A stretch of DNA of 63,148 nt from an uncultured Christensenellaceae bacterium (lineage in GTDB: Bacteria; Bacillota; Clostridia; Christensenellales; Borkfalkiaceae), in NCBI GenBank assembly GCA_910586985.1, contig CAJUKK010000008.1:1-63148 (forward strand). Direction: 5' to 3'. Each line of letters opens with the position of its first letter. Position 1 is the stretch's first letter. A model generated the notes under the pieces. The model was not told the DNA's origin, searched no databases, and saw only the letters and a program-made list of their open reading frames with translations. The translations under genes and the position numbers were made by a program. This document shows, one piece after another, positions 34,574-43,568 of this stretch.

Positions 34574-35713
34574 ATGACAAAGAAAGCCAAACGTAATATT
34601 TTAAATATTTCCTTTCTCCTGCTGCTTATCGGGATTACGCTCACCATTCTGTTAACGTGTAACCGCGAGCTGAATTTTGAAAATATCAAGGGATTTTTAA
34701 AGTCGTCCAATCCTTGGTTTATTGCCGTTATTTTGCTTTGCATGATCCTTTCGATTGCATTCGAGGGATGGAGCATGCATCTGATTGTGCGCCGGCTCGG
34801 ATACCGTCCCAAGATTCGTTCTTCGATGGCGTATGCGGCGGCGGACGTCTATTATTCGGCGATCACGCCTTCGGCATCCGGCGGACAACCCGCTTCGGCA
34901 TTCTATATGATGCGGGACGGAATCAGCGCAGGCGTTACCTCGTTCGGGCTTCTGTTTAACCTGATCGCTTATACCGCGTCAATTTTCATTATCGGGATTG
35001 TGGGGTTTGCGCTCAATCCGTCGCTCCTGTGGCAGTTTAAGGGATTCGTACAGTTTCTCGTTATTTTGGGGATTGTATTGCAGGTTCTGCTGCTTGCGTT
35101 CTTTATCGCGTGTATCAGTTGGCATAAGGGCGTGTTAAAACTCGGGAACGGCGTTATCACGTTGCTTACAAAGATGCACATCGTGAAAAAGACGGAAAAG
35201 TGGAGAGAAAAACTCAAAGTCGAGGTAGAGAAGTACCACCAGAGTTTTCGCGAGATTCGCAAACATCCTACGCTGTTTTTCGAGGCGTTGACGCTGAATA
35301 CGGCGCAACGTATCGCGCAATTGCTCATTCCGAGTTTCGTGTGCCTTGCGGCTTCGCCCGAAACGGATTTCGGGTTGCTCTTTTCCATGCAGGCATTGGT
35401 ACTGCTCGGTTATAATTCGATCCCACTCCCCGGAGGCGTGGGCGCCTACGAATATCTCTACTTGAATATCTATGCCGCGGCGTTCGGGAACGCGTTTATT
35501 CTGTCGGCAATGATGATAGAGCGCGCAGTGTCCTATTATTTGCGGACGGCGGTGAGCGGCGTATATATGCTCGGTTACCATGCGGCCGGGATGAGAAATA
35601 AGAAAAACAAACAAGAACCTCCTGCGGATGCTGCGGCGGAGGAGACGCCCGAGGACGGCGAGAATACGGAAGAATCAAAGGGAGAACATCAAGATGAAAA
35701 CAACGTGCAGTAA
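34574..35713 (+). CDS. UPF0104 / MprF-like lysylphosphatidylglycerol flippase-type membrane protein
   Basis: A 379-residue membrane protein with about eight helices. PSASGGQPASAFYMM, then LPGGVGAYEYLY, are the conserved blocks of the LPG_synthase_TM/UPF0104 family, related to the flippase half of MprF. The catalytic aminoacyl-transferase half is absent, so it may move a lipid (or glycolipid intermediate) rather than make one. The C-terminal ~35 residues are charged and low-complexity (Glu/Asp-rich). I start at ATG 34574 with a good SD, not the upstream ATG at 34547, which lies inside the promoter. It overlaps pssA by 20 bases. Confidence 0.8.
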   Translation: MTKKAKRNILNISFLLLLIGITLTILLTCNRELNFENIKGFLKSSNPWFIAVILLCMILSIAFEGWSMHLIVRRLGYRPKIRSSMAYAAADVYYSAITPSASGGQPASAFYMMRDGISAGVTSFGLLFNLIAYTASIFIIGIVGFALNPSLLWQFKGFVQFLVILGIVLQVLLLAFFIACISWHKGVLKLGNGVITLLTKMHIVKKTEKWREKLKVEVEKYHQSFREIRKHPTLFFEALTLNTAQRIAQLLIPSFVCLAASPETDFGLLFSMQALVLLGYNSIPLPGGVGAYEYLYLNIYAAAFGNAFILSAMMIERAVSYYLRTAVSGVYMLGYHAAGMRNKKNKQEPPADAAAEETPEDGENTEESKGEHQDENNVQ

Positions 35714-36374
35714 GATCGTAGGGTTTTGGCACTACGGCGTAATTCTGACTTATCTTTCGGTTGTTGCGGCTTTGGTCGGAATGTTTTTATCGATTATCAT
35801 AAATCCTTTTTGGGGCGTTGTGTGCCTGTTTATTTCGGGAATTTGCGACGGATTCGACGGAGCAGTCGCCAAATCGCGCAAACATCGTACGGACGAGGAT
35901 AAGACGTTCGGCGAACAGATCGATTCGCTGAGCGATCTGGTTGCGTTCGGAATTGCGCCCGTCGTTATCGGGTTTGCTTTGGGGATGCACCAGTGGTATT
36001 ACATTGCGCTTTTCGTTCTTTATACGCTGTGCGCTCTGATCCGTCTCGCTTACTATAATGTGACCGAAGAGGTTCGTATTAAAACGGGAGCGGGTAAACG
36101 TACTTCTTTCGAGGGGTTGCCAGTCACCAACGCAGCGGTGGGGTTGCCTGTATTTTACGTCGTAGCCACGATGTTTATTTACAAGGCGCCTCTCGCCATG
36201 GAAATTATCATGGCGGTATGTTATTTGCTCCTTTCTTTCCTCTTTGTGTTTCGTTTCCGTATGCCCAAAGCGGGCGTGCGCGGACTGTGCATTACCATCG
36301 GCATAGTTACGGTGCTCGTCATCGGACTGTGTCTTATCCGCTATTATGTTTGCCAGGTGCCGTTGATTCCATGA
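35694..36374 (+). CDS. pssA: CDP-alcohol phosphatidyltransferase, probably phosphatidylserine synthase
   Basis: A 226-residue membrane enzyme with six or more helices. The CDP-alcohol phosphotransferase signature reads CDGFDGAVAKSRKHRTDEDK then FGEQIDSLSD, i.e. DG..D..A.(K) ... G...D...D; Lys replaces the usual Arg. Psd, encoded directly downstream with a 4-base ATGA overlap, identifies it as phosphatidylserine synthase. The ATG at 35694 follows GGGAGA. Product lipid: phosphatidylserine from CDP-diacylglycerol and serine. Confidence 0.85.
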   Translation: MKTTCSKIVGFWHYGVILTYLSVVAALVGMFLSIIINPFWGVVCLFISGICDGFDGAVAKSRKHRTDEDKTFGEQIDSLSDLVAFGIAPVVIGFALGMHQWYYIALFVLYTLCALIRLAYYNVTEEVRIKTGAGKRTSFEGLPVTNAAVGLPVFYVVATMFIYKAPLAMEIIMAVCYLLLSFLFVFRFRMPKAGVRGLCITIGIVTVLVIGLCLIRYYVCQVPLIP

Positions 36375-37231
36375 GAAAGACGTTAAAGAGACAACCTCCC
36401 AAAGGTTCGGTTAAATTTTTATATTATACGAGATTCGGCTCGTTTATTTTAAAGATTATCACCCGCAGGTGGATTTCCCGCCTTGCGGGTAAATTTCTTG
36501 ACAGCCGTCTCTCCAGAGGACGGATCAAGCCGTATATCAAAAAACACGGCGTGAACATGGATAATTTTATCGATGAAAAATATCGCTCGTTCAATGCATT
36601 TTTTACGCGGAGAATCAAACCCGAATTGCGTCCGTTCGATTTTTCTCCCGATGCATTTGTTTCACCCTGCGATGCCAAGCTGTCTCTTTTTGAAATCAAA
36701 AATGCCGAGGGGGAGGGTACTGTATTTACCGTAAAAGGGTTTACGTATACGGTGGAAACGCTCTTGAAAGATTCCGTGCTCGCGAAAAAATTCGAGGGCG
36801 GTTATTGCTTTGTACTCCGCCTGTCCGTAGAGGACTATCACCGTTATTTTTATATCGATCAGGGCAGACAGCAAAAAAGCGTATTTATCAAAGGGAGACT
36901 GCATACCGTACAGCCTTCCGCGCTTGAGCGGCGGAGAGTATTTACCGAAAATTGCCGCGAATATACCGTGCTCGAAACGGAGCGTTTCGGCACGGTTGCG
37001 CAGATAGAAGTCGGGGCGATGATGGTGGGACGCATCGTCAACAATCATCGCGGAGAGCATTCGTTCTCGCGCGGGGAGGAAAAAGGTCGATTTGAGTTCG
37101 GCGGGTCTACGATTATTCTGCTCACGCAAAAAGGGCGCGTTGTGCCGGACGAGGAATTTTTAACGAATACGGCGGCGGACGAAGAGACGTTTGTTAAATG
37201 CGGCGAAAGAATCGGGTCTGCCGCGGAATGA
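36371..37231 (+). CDS. psd: Phosphatidylserine decarboxylase
   Basis: A 286-residue pyruvoyl enzyme that makes phosphatidylethanolamine. FEFGGSTIILL holds the GGST self-cleavage site where Ser becomes the pyruvoyl group, and LSVEDYHRYFY carries the Asp/His pair. NRxRGE-type NNHRGEHSFSRGEEKG precedes it. The start at 36371 overlaps the pssA stop. With pssA it gives a complete PS to PE pathway in one operon behind the poly-G promoter. Confidence 0.93.
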   Translation: MRKTLKRQPPKGSVKFLYYTRFGSFILKIITRRWISRLAGKFLDSRLSRGRIKPYIKKHGVNMDNFIDEKYRSFNAFFTRRIKPELRPFDFSPDAFVSPCDAKLSLFEIKNAEGEGTVFTVKGFTYTVETLLKDSVLAKKFEGGYCFVLRLSVEDYHRYFYIDQGRQQKSVFIKGRLHTVQPSALERRRVFTENCREYTVLETERFGTVAQIEVGAMMVGRIVNNHRGEHSFSRGEEKGRFEFGGSTIILLTQKGRVVPDEEFLTNTAADEETFVKCGERIGSAAE

Positions 37232-37252
37232 AAATATACGTATAAAATGTAA

Positions 37253-37287
37253 AAAACGGGCAAAAATTTTTTAAAATTGCCCGTTTA
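37253..37287 (+). terminator. Terminator after psd
   Basis: AAACGGGCAA pairs with TTGCCCGTTT; the loop itself is AT-rich and the flanks are A and T runs. Confidence 0.8.
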
Positions 37288-37292
37288 AAACG

Positions 37293-37321
37293 TTGACAAA
37301 GCTTGCTCGTTGTGATAATAT
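37293..37321 (+). promoter_or_regulatory. Main promoter of the ribosomal cluster
   Basis: TTGACA (37293-37298), 17 bases, TAATAT (37316-37321). Transcription would start near 37328, leaving a leader of about 235 bases before rpsJ. Confidence 0.7.
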
Positions 37322-37327
37322 TATAAG

Positions 37328-37562
37328 GCTGTGTAAAACGGCGTATAGGGTTGAGACGGGAAGTTACTGAAAAATCGAGGCGAGAAAGCCCCTCGGCAGA
37401 TAATTTCCGTTGACAAATGTAGAGGCGCGACCTCTGCGACTAACCGAGGCTTTTGCGAGAAAACACCGCAAAACGACGCGTGTTTTTTTGATTGGGAACC
37501 TCGATACGCACGGATGCGTTGACACAGACGAAACGAGTTAGTATAAATAAGGAGTAAGACAA
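37328..37562 (+). promoter_or_regulatory. Structured S10 leader with possible attenuator
   Basis: Several hairpins fit: 37357-37409 (CGGGAAGTTA with TAATTTCCG, enclosing CGAGG/CCTCG), 37421-37435 (AGAGG/CCTCT) and an ACGCA/TGCGT hairpin (37505-37518). AAAACAC (37460-37466) pairs with GTGTTTT (37480-37486) and runs into seven T, like a terminator. TTTTGCG (37451-37457) can pair instead with CGCAAAA (37467-37473), crossing the first stem. The ribosome binding site AAGGAG is at 37547-37552. The arrangement would suit autogenous control by a ribosomal protein such as L4. Confidence 0.5.
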
Positions 37563-37862
37563 ATGGCAGGACAGAAGATCAGAATCAAGTTGGCGGCGTA
37601 CGAGCACGAGCTCGTCGATCAGGCGGCAAGCCGCATCGTCGAGACGATGCAGAAGGGCGGAGCGAAAATTTCGGGTCCCATTCCCCTTCCTACGGAAAAG
37701 GAGATCGTGACCATCCTCCGTGCGCCTCATAAATATAAGGATTCGCGCGAGCAGTTCGAAATTCGCACTTATAAAAGAATTATCGATATCTACAACGCAA
37801 ACGCGAAACTGCTCGACAGTATTCACCTCCCCGCGGGCGTGGATATCAAGGTAAAACTGTAA
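37563..37862 (+). CDS. rpsJ: 30S ribosomal protein S10
   Basis: 99 residues, normal length; first gene of the S10 cluster. GPIPLPTEKEI and SREQFEIRTYKR are conserved S10 blocks. It also works with NusB in antitermination in other bacteria. Confidence 0.98.
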   Translation: MAGQKIRIKLAAYEHELVDQAASRIVETMQKGGAKISGPIPLPTEKEIVTILRAPHKYKDSREQFEIRTYKRIIDIYNANAKLLDSIHLPAGVDIKVKL

Positions 37863-37924
37863 TCCGATAATACTTAATAATAAGGTATTGTGGAAATAAA
37901 AAATTTAAGGAGTGAACTTTATCA

Positions 37925-38560
37925 ATGAATAAAGCAATCATCGGTCGCAAAGTGGGGATGACCCAGATCTTTGCGGAGGACGGAAAGGTAATCCCCGTAA
38001 CGGTAGTAGAAGCGGGCCCTTGCCCCGTCGTACAGGTCAAGACGGTAGAGACGGACGGCTATAATGCGCTCAAACTCGGTTTTATCGAGACGAAAGAACA
38101 GGCGCTCAACAAACCCGAGCTCGGTCAGTTTAAAAAGGCGAAGATTACGCCCTGCAAAGTACTGAAAGAGGTTCGCATCGAGAAGGTGGAAGGATATAAC
38201 GTCGGCGACAAGGTCAACGCGGATATCTTTGCGGCAGGCGAAAAGGTCGACGTAAAGGGCGTTACCAAGGGTCACGGTTACACGGGCGTTATCAAGCGCT
38301 GGAACCAACACCGCCTTAAAGAGACGCACGGCGTAGGTCCCGTGCACAGAGAACCCGGTTCCATGGGTGCAAACAGCACTCCCTCGAGAGTATTCAAACA
38401 TAAGCATCTCGCAGGTCAGTACGGTGTGGAAAACGTGACGATCCAGAATCTTGAAATCGTGAGAGTGGACGCGGCGCGCAATGCGATTCTCATCAAAGGC
38501 GCGATCCCCGGTCCCAAGGGCAGCGTCGTTACGATTGCGGACAGCGTGAAGAGCAAATAA
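37925..38560 (+). CDS. rplC: 50S ribosomal protein L3
   Basis: 211 residues; IGRKVGMTQIF at the start, and HGVGPVHREPGSMGANSTPSRVFK carries the conserved 3' loop that reaches the peptidyl transferase centre. A 62-base gap separates it from rpsJ, longer than other gaps in the cluster. Confidence 0.98.
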   Translation: MNKAIIGRKVGMTQIFAEDGKVIPVTVVEAGPCPVVQVKTVETDGYNALKLGFIETKEQALNKPELGQFKKAKITPCKVLKEVRIEKVEGYNVGDKVNADIFAAGEKVDVKGVTKGHGYTGVIKRWNQHRLKETHGVGPVHREPGSMGANSTPSRVFKHKHLAGQYGVENVTIQNLEIVRVDAARNAILIKGAIPGPKGSVVTIADSVKSK

Positions 38561-38571
38561 GGAGAAAGACA

Positions 38572-39195
38572 ATGGCAAGCGTGAAAGTATATAATATGAA
38601 AGGCGAGGAAGTAGAAACGTTGGATCTTGCCGACGGCGTGTTCGGCGTCGAGTACAACGAGCCTCTGATTCATCAGGCGGTCGTAACTTACCTTGCAAAC
38701 CAGCGTCAGGGCACAAAATCCACCCTTACCCGTACGGAAGTGCGCGGCGGCGGTGCAAAGCCTTGGAGACAGAAGGGAACGGGCAGAGCGCGTCAGGGCT
38801 CCATCCGTGCGCCCCAGTGGATCAAGGGCGGCGTTGTGTTCGCACCCAAGTCCCGCGACTTTTCCAAGAAAATGAACGCGCAGGCAAAACGCGGCGCACT
38901 TGTTTCCGCTCTTTCCAAGAAGGTTGCGGACGGGGAGCTTTTCGTTGTCGATTCGCTCAGCGTATCCGCACCCAAGACCAAGGAGATGGCGGCGTTCAGA
39001 AAAGCGCTTAAACTCGATAAGAGAACGGTTGTCGTGATGGACGAGAACAATACGGACGTGATCTTGGCGTCGCGCAATCTCGACAAGTTCAAAACGCTCT
39101 CCGTATCCGAGATCAATACCTACGAAATCGTTGCGAACGCAGTCGTCGTTCTTACGAAGGGTACGGTAAAAATTCTTGAGGAGGTCTATGCATAA
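38572..39195 (+). CDS. rplD: 50S ribosomal protein L4
   Basis: 207 residues. The loop TRTEVRGGGAKPWRQKGTGRARQG is the L4 extension lining the exit tunnel. In E. coli L4 represses its own operon, so it is a candidate ligand for the leader upstream of rpsJ. Its stop overlaps the rplW start by one base. Confidence 0.98.
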   Translation: MASVKVYNMKGEEVETLDLADGVFGVEYNEPLIHQAVVTYLANQRQGTKSTLTRTEVRGGGAKPWRQKGTGRARQGSIRAPQWIKGGVVFAPKSRDFSKKMNAQAKRGALVSALSKKVADGELFVVDSLSVSAPKTKEMAAFRKALKLDKRTVVVMDENNTDVILASRNLDKFKTLSVSEINTYEIVANAVVVLTKGTVKILEEVYA

Positions 39196-39488
39196 TGAGA
39201 CCGGAAGATATTATTTTGAGACCCATTCTTACAGAGAAGGGCGTTGACGGAATCGCGGACAAGCGTTATACGTTTGAAGTTGCAAAAAACTCCAACAAGA
39301 CGCAGATCAAGATCGCGATCGAGCAGATGTTTGCGGGCGTTAAAGTAAAGAGCGTAAACACCGTAACCCGTCGCGGCAAGCTCAAGAGAATGGGCAGGAA
39401 CGAGGGGTATACCCCCACGACGAAGAAGGCGATCGTAACGCTTTCCCAAGACAGCAAATCCATCGAGTACTTTAACTCGTTGTCGTAA
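39195..39488 (+). CDS. rplW: 50S ribosomal protein L23
   Basis: 97 residues; PEDIILRPILTEK at the start and KVKSVNTVTRRGK in the loop. It sits at the tunnel exit where SRP and trigger factor dock. Confidence 0.98.
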   Translation: MRPEDIILRPILTEKGVDGIADKRYTFEVAKNSNKTQIKIAIEQMFAGVKVKSVNTVTRRGKLKRMGRNEGYTPTTKKAIVTLSQDSKSIEYFNSLS

Positions 39489-39506
39489 AATCGGAGGATA
39501 CAGGAA

Positions 39507-40331
39507 ATGGTCAAGAGATATAAACCCACATCTCCCGCGCGTCGTTTTATGACGGTTCACGATTACAGCGAACTTTCCAAAGTGAAGCCCGAGCGTTCTC
39601 TCCTCGAAGATCAGAGAAAATCAGGCGGCAGAAACAACGCGGGCAGAATCACGGTAAGACACATCGGCGGCGGCAACAGAAGGAAGTACCGCATTATCGA
39701 TTTCAAGAGAAATAAGGACGATATTCCCGCAACGGTCAAGAGCATCGAATACGATCCTAACCGTAGCGCGAATATTGCGCTCCTCGTCTATGCGGACGGC
39801 GAAAAGAGATACATTCTCGCGCCGGTCGGTTTGAATGTGGGCGATAAGGTTCAGAGCGGCGAAAAAGCGGACATCAAAGTCGGCAACGCGCTCCGTCTTA
39901 CGGATATTCCCGTAGGTACGATGGTGCATAACATCGAGATGAAACCCGGCCGCGGCGGTCAGATTGCGAGAAGCGCAGGCATCTCCGCACAGATCATGGC
40001 AAAAGAGGGAGCATACGCGACGATCAAGATGCCTTCGGGCGAAATGCGTCTCATCCCCGTCGTCTGCAAAGCGACGATCGGGCAAGTCGGTAACGTCGAG
40101 CACGAGATCATCCGCGTAGGCAAGGCGGGAAAAACGCGCCACCTCGGCGTAAAACCCACGGTGCGCGGCTCGGTTATGAACCCGAACGATCACCCTCACG
40201 GCGGCGGCGAAGGCAAGTCTCCCGTCGGGCATGCAGGACCTATGACCCCTTGGGGCAAACCTGCGCTCGGCTATAAGACGAGAAAGAAGAAGAATCCGAC
40301 GAGCAGATTCATCTTGAAGAGAATTAATTAA
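39507..40331 (+). CDS. rplB: 50S ribosomal protein L2
   Basis: 274 residues; GGGNRRKYRIIDFKR and the C-terminal MNPNDHPHGGGEGKSP, which includes the conserved His near the peptidyl transferase centre. Confidence 0.98.
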   Translation: MVKRYKPTSPARRFMTVHDYSELSKVKPERSLLEDQRKSGGRNNAGRITVRHIGGGNRRKYRIIDFKRNKDDIPATVKSIEYDPNRSANIALLVYADGEKRYILAPVGLNVGDKVQSGEKADIKVGNALRLTDIPVGTMVHNIEMKPGRGGQIARSAGISAQIMAKEGAYATIKMPSGEMRLIPVVCKATIGQVGNVEHEIIRVGKAGKTRHLGVKPTVRGSVMNPNDHPHGGGEGKSPVGHAGPMTPWGKPALGYKTRKKKNPTSRFILKRIN

Positions 40332-40345
40332 GGAGGGCTGAATCA

Positions 40346-40624
40346 ATGTCGAGAAGTGTTAAAAAAGGACCTTACGTGGAAGCGAAGTTGCTTGCGAGAA
40401 TCGAGGACATGAATAAGGTCAACGAAAAGAAAGTACTCAAGACTTGGTCGAGAGCATCGACGATCTTCCCTCAGATGGTAGGTCATACGATTGCTGTCTA
40501 CGACGGCAGAAAGCACGTACCTGTCTACATTACCGAGGATATGGTCGGATGCAAGCTCGGCGAGTTTGCGCCCACCAGAACGTTCAAAGGGCACACGGCG
40601 AAAACGACGTCGCCCGGCAAATAA
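40346..40624 (+). CDS. rpsS: 30S ribosomal protein S19
   Basis: 92 residues; MSRSVKKGPYVEAKLL at the start and the conserved HNGKTHVPVYI-type block here as DGRKHVPVYITEDM. Confidence 0.98.
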   Translation: MSRSVKKGPYVEAKLLARIEDMNKVNEKKVLKTWSRASTIFPQMVGHTIAVYDGRKHVPVYITEDMVGCKLGEFAPTRTFKGHTAKTTSPGK

Positions 40625-40636
40625 GGAGGTTGAGTC

Positions 40637-41038
40637 ATGGCGGGTAATATGAAAAAGAAAGCCGCAAAGGTCGCTGAGAATAAAGAAAAGCGTCCGTATG
40701 CGGTTGCAAAATACATCAGAATTTCTCCCTATAAGGTGAGAACAGTGCTCGACCTCATCAGAGGCAAGAGCGTTTCGCAGGCAAAGGCCATTCTTGAGAA
40801 CTGCACCAACGGCGGCGCGTTGCCTACGAAAAAGGTGCTCATGAGCGCGGTTGCAAACGCAGAACACAACCTCGGAATGGACAGAGGCGATCTCTACGTT
40901 GCAGAGTGCTTTGCAAACGGCGGAACGAGCCTTAAAAGAATGCAGCCCGTTTCCAAAGGCAGAGGGCATGCGATTTTAAAGAGAACGAGCCACATCACGG
41001 TAATTCTTGACGTGAAGAACGCGGAAGGAGAGATATAA
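40637..41038 (+). CDS. rplV: 50S ribosomal protein L22
   Basis: 133 residues. RISPYKVRTVLDLIRGKS and GRGHAILKRTSHITVIL are diagnostic. About 20 extra Lys/Ala-rich residues precede the usual start. It overlaps rpsC by one base. Confidence 0.97.
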   Translation: MAGNMKKKAAKVAENKEKRPYAVAKYIRISPYKVRTVLDLIRGKSVSQAKAILENCTNGGALPTKKVLMSAVANAEHNLGMDRGDLYVAECFANGGTSLKRMQPVSKGRGHAILKRTSHITVILDVKNAEGEI

Positions 41039-41700
41039 TGGGTCAGAAAGTAAATCCTCACGGAATGAGAGTTGGCATTATCAAGGGTTGGGATACCCAA
41101 TGGTATGCGGACAAGAAAGAATTTTCCGTCTATCTCAAAGAAGATTACGAGATTCGTACCTTTATCAAAAAGAAGTATTATGCGGCGGCGATCTCCAAGA
41201 TACTCATCGAGCGCGCGGCAGGCAGAATCATCGTGACCGTTTATACGGGAAGACCCGGCGTTCTTATCGGCAAGGCTGGTTCGGAGATCGAGGTCATCAA
41301 GAAAGAGCTTGCAAAACTTACCAAGGGTAAGAACGTGAGCATTAACGTAAACGAAGTGAGAAAAATCGACGCCGACGCGCAATTGGTTGCGGAGAGCGTT
41401 GCACAGCAGCTTGAAAAGCGTATGTCTTTCCGCCGCGCAATGAAACAGGCGATCGGCAAGACGATGCGCGCGGGCGTGAAGGGTGTGAAGATGCAGGTCA
41501 GCGGTCGTCTCGACGGACGTGAAATCGCAGGTACGGAGCATTATCACGACGGGAGTATTCCTCTTCAGACGCTGCGTGCGGATATCGACTACGGTTTCGC
41601 GGAAGCGCATACGACGTTCGGTATGATCGGCGTAAAGTGCTGGATCTATAAGGGAGAAGTCCTGAAAGGCGCGAAGAAGTCGGAAGGAGGCAACAAATAA
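41038..41700 (+). CDS. rpsC: 30S ribosomal protein S3
   Basis: 220 residues; MGQKVNPHGMRVGI at the start, the KH domain with GRPGVLIGKAGSEIE, and GVKGVKMQVSGRLDGREIAGTE-type C-terminal block. Confidence 0.98.
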   Translation: MGQKVNPHGMRVGIIKGWDTQWYADKKEFSVYLKEDYEIRTFIKKKYYAAAISKILIERAAGRIIVTVYTGRPGVLIGKAGSEIEVIKKELAKLTKGKNVSINVNEVRKIDADAQLVAESVAQQLEKRMSFRRAMKQAIGKTMRAGVKGVKMQVSGRLDGREIAGTEHYHDGSIPLQTLRADIDYGFAEAHTTFGMIGVKCWIYKGEVLKGAKKSEGGNK

Positions 41701-42149
41701 TGTTAATCCCGAAGAGAGTGAAAAGAAGAAGACAGCACCGCGGCAGAATGAAAGGTTCGGCGCAGAAGGGTAACGTGATCGCTTACGGCGAATACGGACT
41801 CGTTGCAGAAGAGTGCGCCTGGATCAAGTCGAATCAGATCGAGGCTGCCCGTATTGCGATGACGCGTTTCATCAAGCGCGGCGGTCAGGTCTGGATCGAC
41901 ATCTTCCCTCATAAGCCGATTACAAAGAAACCTGCGGAAACGCGCATGGGTTCCGGTAAAGGTTCGGTTGAGTACTGGGTAGCCGTCGTAAAACCCGGCA
42001 GAGTGCTCTTTGAAATGGCGGGGGTAAGCGAGGACGTTGCACGCGAGGCAATGAGACTTGCGTCGCACAAACTCCCCGTAAAATGCAAATTTGTGAAGAA
42101 AGAGGCGGCTGTTCCCGCCGAGAATACCACAGAGGGCGGTGAAGGCTGA
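41700..42149 (+). CDS. rplP: 50S ribosomal protein L16
   Basis: 149 residues; MLIPKRVKRRRQHRG and KPAETRMGSGKGSVEYWV are the family blocks. A C-terminal tail of ~10 Glu/Gly/Ala residues is unusual but short. Confidence 0.98.
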   Translation: MLIPKRVKRRRQHRGRMKGSAQKGNVIAYGEYGLVAEECAWIKSNQIEAARIAMTRFIKRGGQVWIDIFPHKPITKKPAETRMGSGKGSVEYWVAVVKPGRVLFEMAGVSEDVAREAMRLASHKLPVKCKFVKKEAAVPAENTTEGGEG

Positions 42150-42343
42150 TGAAAGCGAAAGAACTTCAAGGTATGACAGATGTGGAGCTTGATAAAAAGC
42201 TCAGTGACCTGAAGAGCGAGCTCTTCAATCTTCGTTTCCGTCTTGCGTCCGGACAACTTGAAAATCCCGTTTCGATCAGAACGTGCAAGCGGGATATCGC
42301 AAGAGTAAATACGGAAATCCGCGCGCGTGCGCTGAAAGCGTAA
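42149..42343 (+). CDS. rpmC: 50S ribosomal protein L29
   Basis: 64 residues; LFNLRFRLASGQLENPVSIR is the conserved core. One-base overlap with rplP. Confidence 0.97.
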   Translation: MKAKELQGMTDVELDKKLSDLKSELFNLRFRLASGQLENPVSIRTCKRDIARVNTEIRARALKA

Positions 42344-42355
42344 GGAGGCGAAGTC

Positions 42356-42610
42356 ATGGAAAGAAATTTAAGAAAAGAAAGAGTCGGCATCGTCGTTTCC
42401 GATAAGATGGACAAAACGGTAGTTGTTGCGGTGACGGATAAGAGCATCCATCCCGTTTATAAAAAGACAATCACCCGTACGGTACGCTTTAAGGCGCACG
42501 ATGAACAAAACGAATGCGGCGTAGGCGATAAGGTTCTCATTGTCGAGACGAGAAAGCTCAGCAAGGACAAGAACTGGAGAGTTGCCGAAATCGTCGAAAA
42601 GGCGAAGTAA
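42356..42610 (+). CDS. rpsQ: 30S ribosomal protein S17
   Basis: 84 residues; GIVVSDKMDKTVVVAV and HDEQNECGVGDKVLIVETRKLSK fit S17. Confidence 0.97.
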   Translation: MERNLRKERVGIVVSDKMDKTVVVAVTDKSIHPVYKKTITRTVRFKAHDEQNECGVGDKVLIVETRKLSKDKNWRVAEIVEKAK

Positions 42611-42630
42611 GGATAAGGAGATAACGAGTT

Positions 42631-42999
42631 ATGATACAACCTCAGACAAGGCTGAAAGCGGCTGACAATTCGGGCGCAAAAGAGCTCATGTGTATCCGTG
42701 TACTCGGCGGTTCGTTCCGGCGCAGCGGGAACATCGGCGACGTTATCGTTGCCTCTGTTAAGACGGCAACGCCCGGCGGCGCAGTGAAAAAAGGCGACGT
42801 CGTGAAAGCGGTCATCGTAAGAAGCGCGAAAGGAATCCGCAGAGCGGACGGAACGTATATCCGTTTCGACGACAACGCAGCAGTCATTATCGACAGCCAG
42901 AAGCAACCTAAGGGCACGCGTATCTTCGGACCCATCGCGAGAGAACTGAGAGAGAAAGATTACATGAGAATTATCTCTCTCGCTCCCGAAGTACTGTAA
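42631..42999 (+). CDS. rplN: 50S ribosomal protein L14
   Basis: 122 residues; MIQPQTRLKAADNSGAKELMCIRVLGG and the FGPIARELREKDYMRIISLAPEVL end are typical. Confidence 0.98.
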   Translation: MIQPQTRLKAADNSGAKELMCIRVLGGSFRRSGNIGDVIVASVKTATPGGAVKKGDVVKAVIVRSAKGIRRADGTYIRFDDNAAVIIDSQKQPKGTRIFGPIARELREKDYMRIISLAPEVL

Positions 43000-43012
43000 G
43001 GAGGCTCGAATA

Positions 43013-43543
43013 ATGAATGTTAAAGTAAACGATAACGTACTCGTATTGACGGGTAAATACAAGGGAAAGCAAGGGAAAGTGCTTGCGACCTATCCCAAGG
43101 CAAATAAAGTCGTCGTCGAAGGAGTTAATCTCGTACACAAACACGAGAAAGCGAGAAAGGCGAACGACACAAGTAAAATCGTCACTGAGGAAGCGCCTAT
43201 CGACGTTTCCAACGTGGAAGTCGTATGCGATAAGTGCGGCAAGGCAACGAGAGTTGCGCATGCCGAAGTAGACGGTAAGAAAGTACGCGTCTGCAAAAAG
43301 TGCGGGGCATCGCTCGACAAAGCGTTCGTCAAGAAGTCCAAGGCAAAAGCTGCCGCGGAGGAAAAGACGGAAGCGCCTAAGAAGAGAACGAGAAAGCGTA
43401 GCGCGGCGGCAGCCGAAGAGACTCCCGCAGAAGAGGCGCCTGCAGTCGTCGAGAGCGAGCCGGCAGAAGAAGCGCCTAAGAAGGCAACGAGAAAGCGCAC
43501 GGCAAAGACCGTCGAGAGCAAGTCCGCTGATACGGATAATTAA
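43013..43543 (+). CDS. rplX: 50S ribosomal protein L24 with long C-terminal tail
   Basis: 176 residues against ~100 normally. The KOW domain (VLVLTGKYKGKQGKVL) and a Cys-x2-Cys...Cys-x2-Cys zinc ribbon (CDKCGKA...CKKCGAS) end near residue 100. The last ~75 residues are low-complexity, alternating Lys/Arg-rich (KKRTRKRS, KKATRKRTA) and Glu/Ala/Pro-rich stretches. The tail should extend from the ribosome surface near the tunnel exit. Confidence 0.95.
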   Translation: MNVKVNDNVLVLTGKYKGKQGKVLATYPKANKVVVEGVNLVHKHEKARKANDTSKIVTEEAPIDVSNVEVVCDKCGKATRVAHAEVDGKKVRVCKKCGASLDKAFVKKSKAKAAAEEKTEAPKKRTRKRSAAAAEETPAEEAPAVVESEPAEEAPKKATRKRTAKTVESKSADTDN

Positions 43544-43568
43544 GGCCGACGGATAAGGAGAGCTTTTA

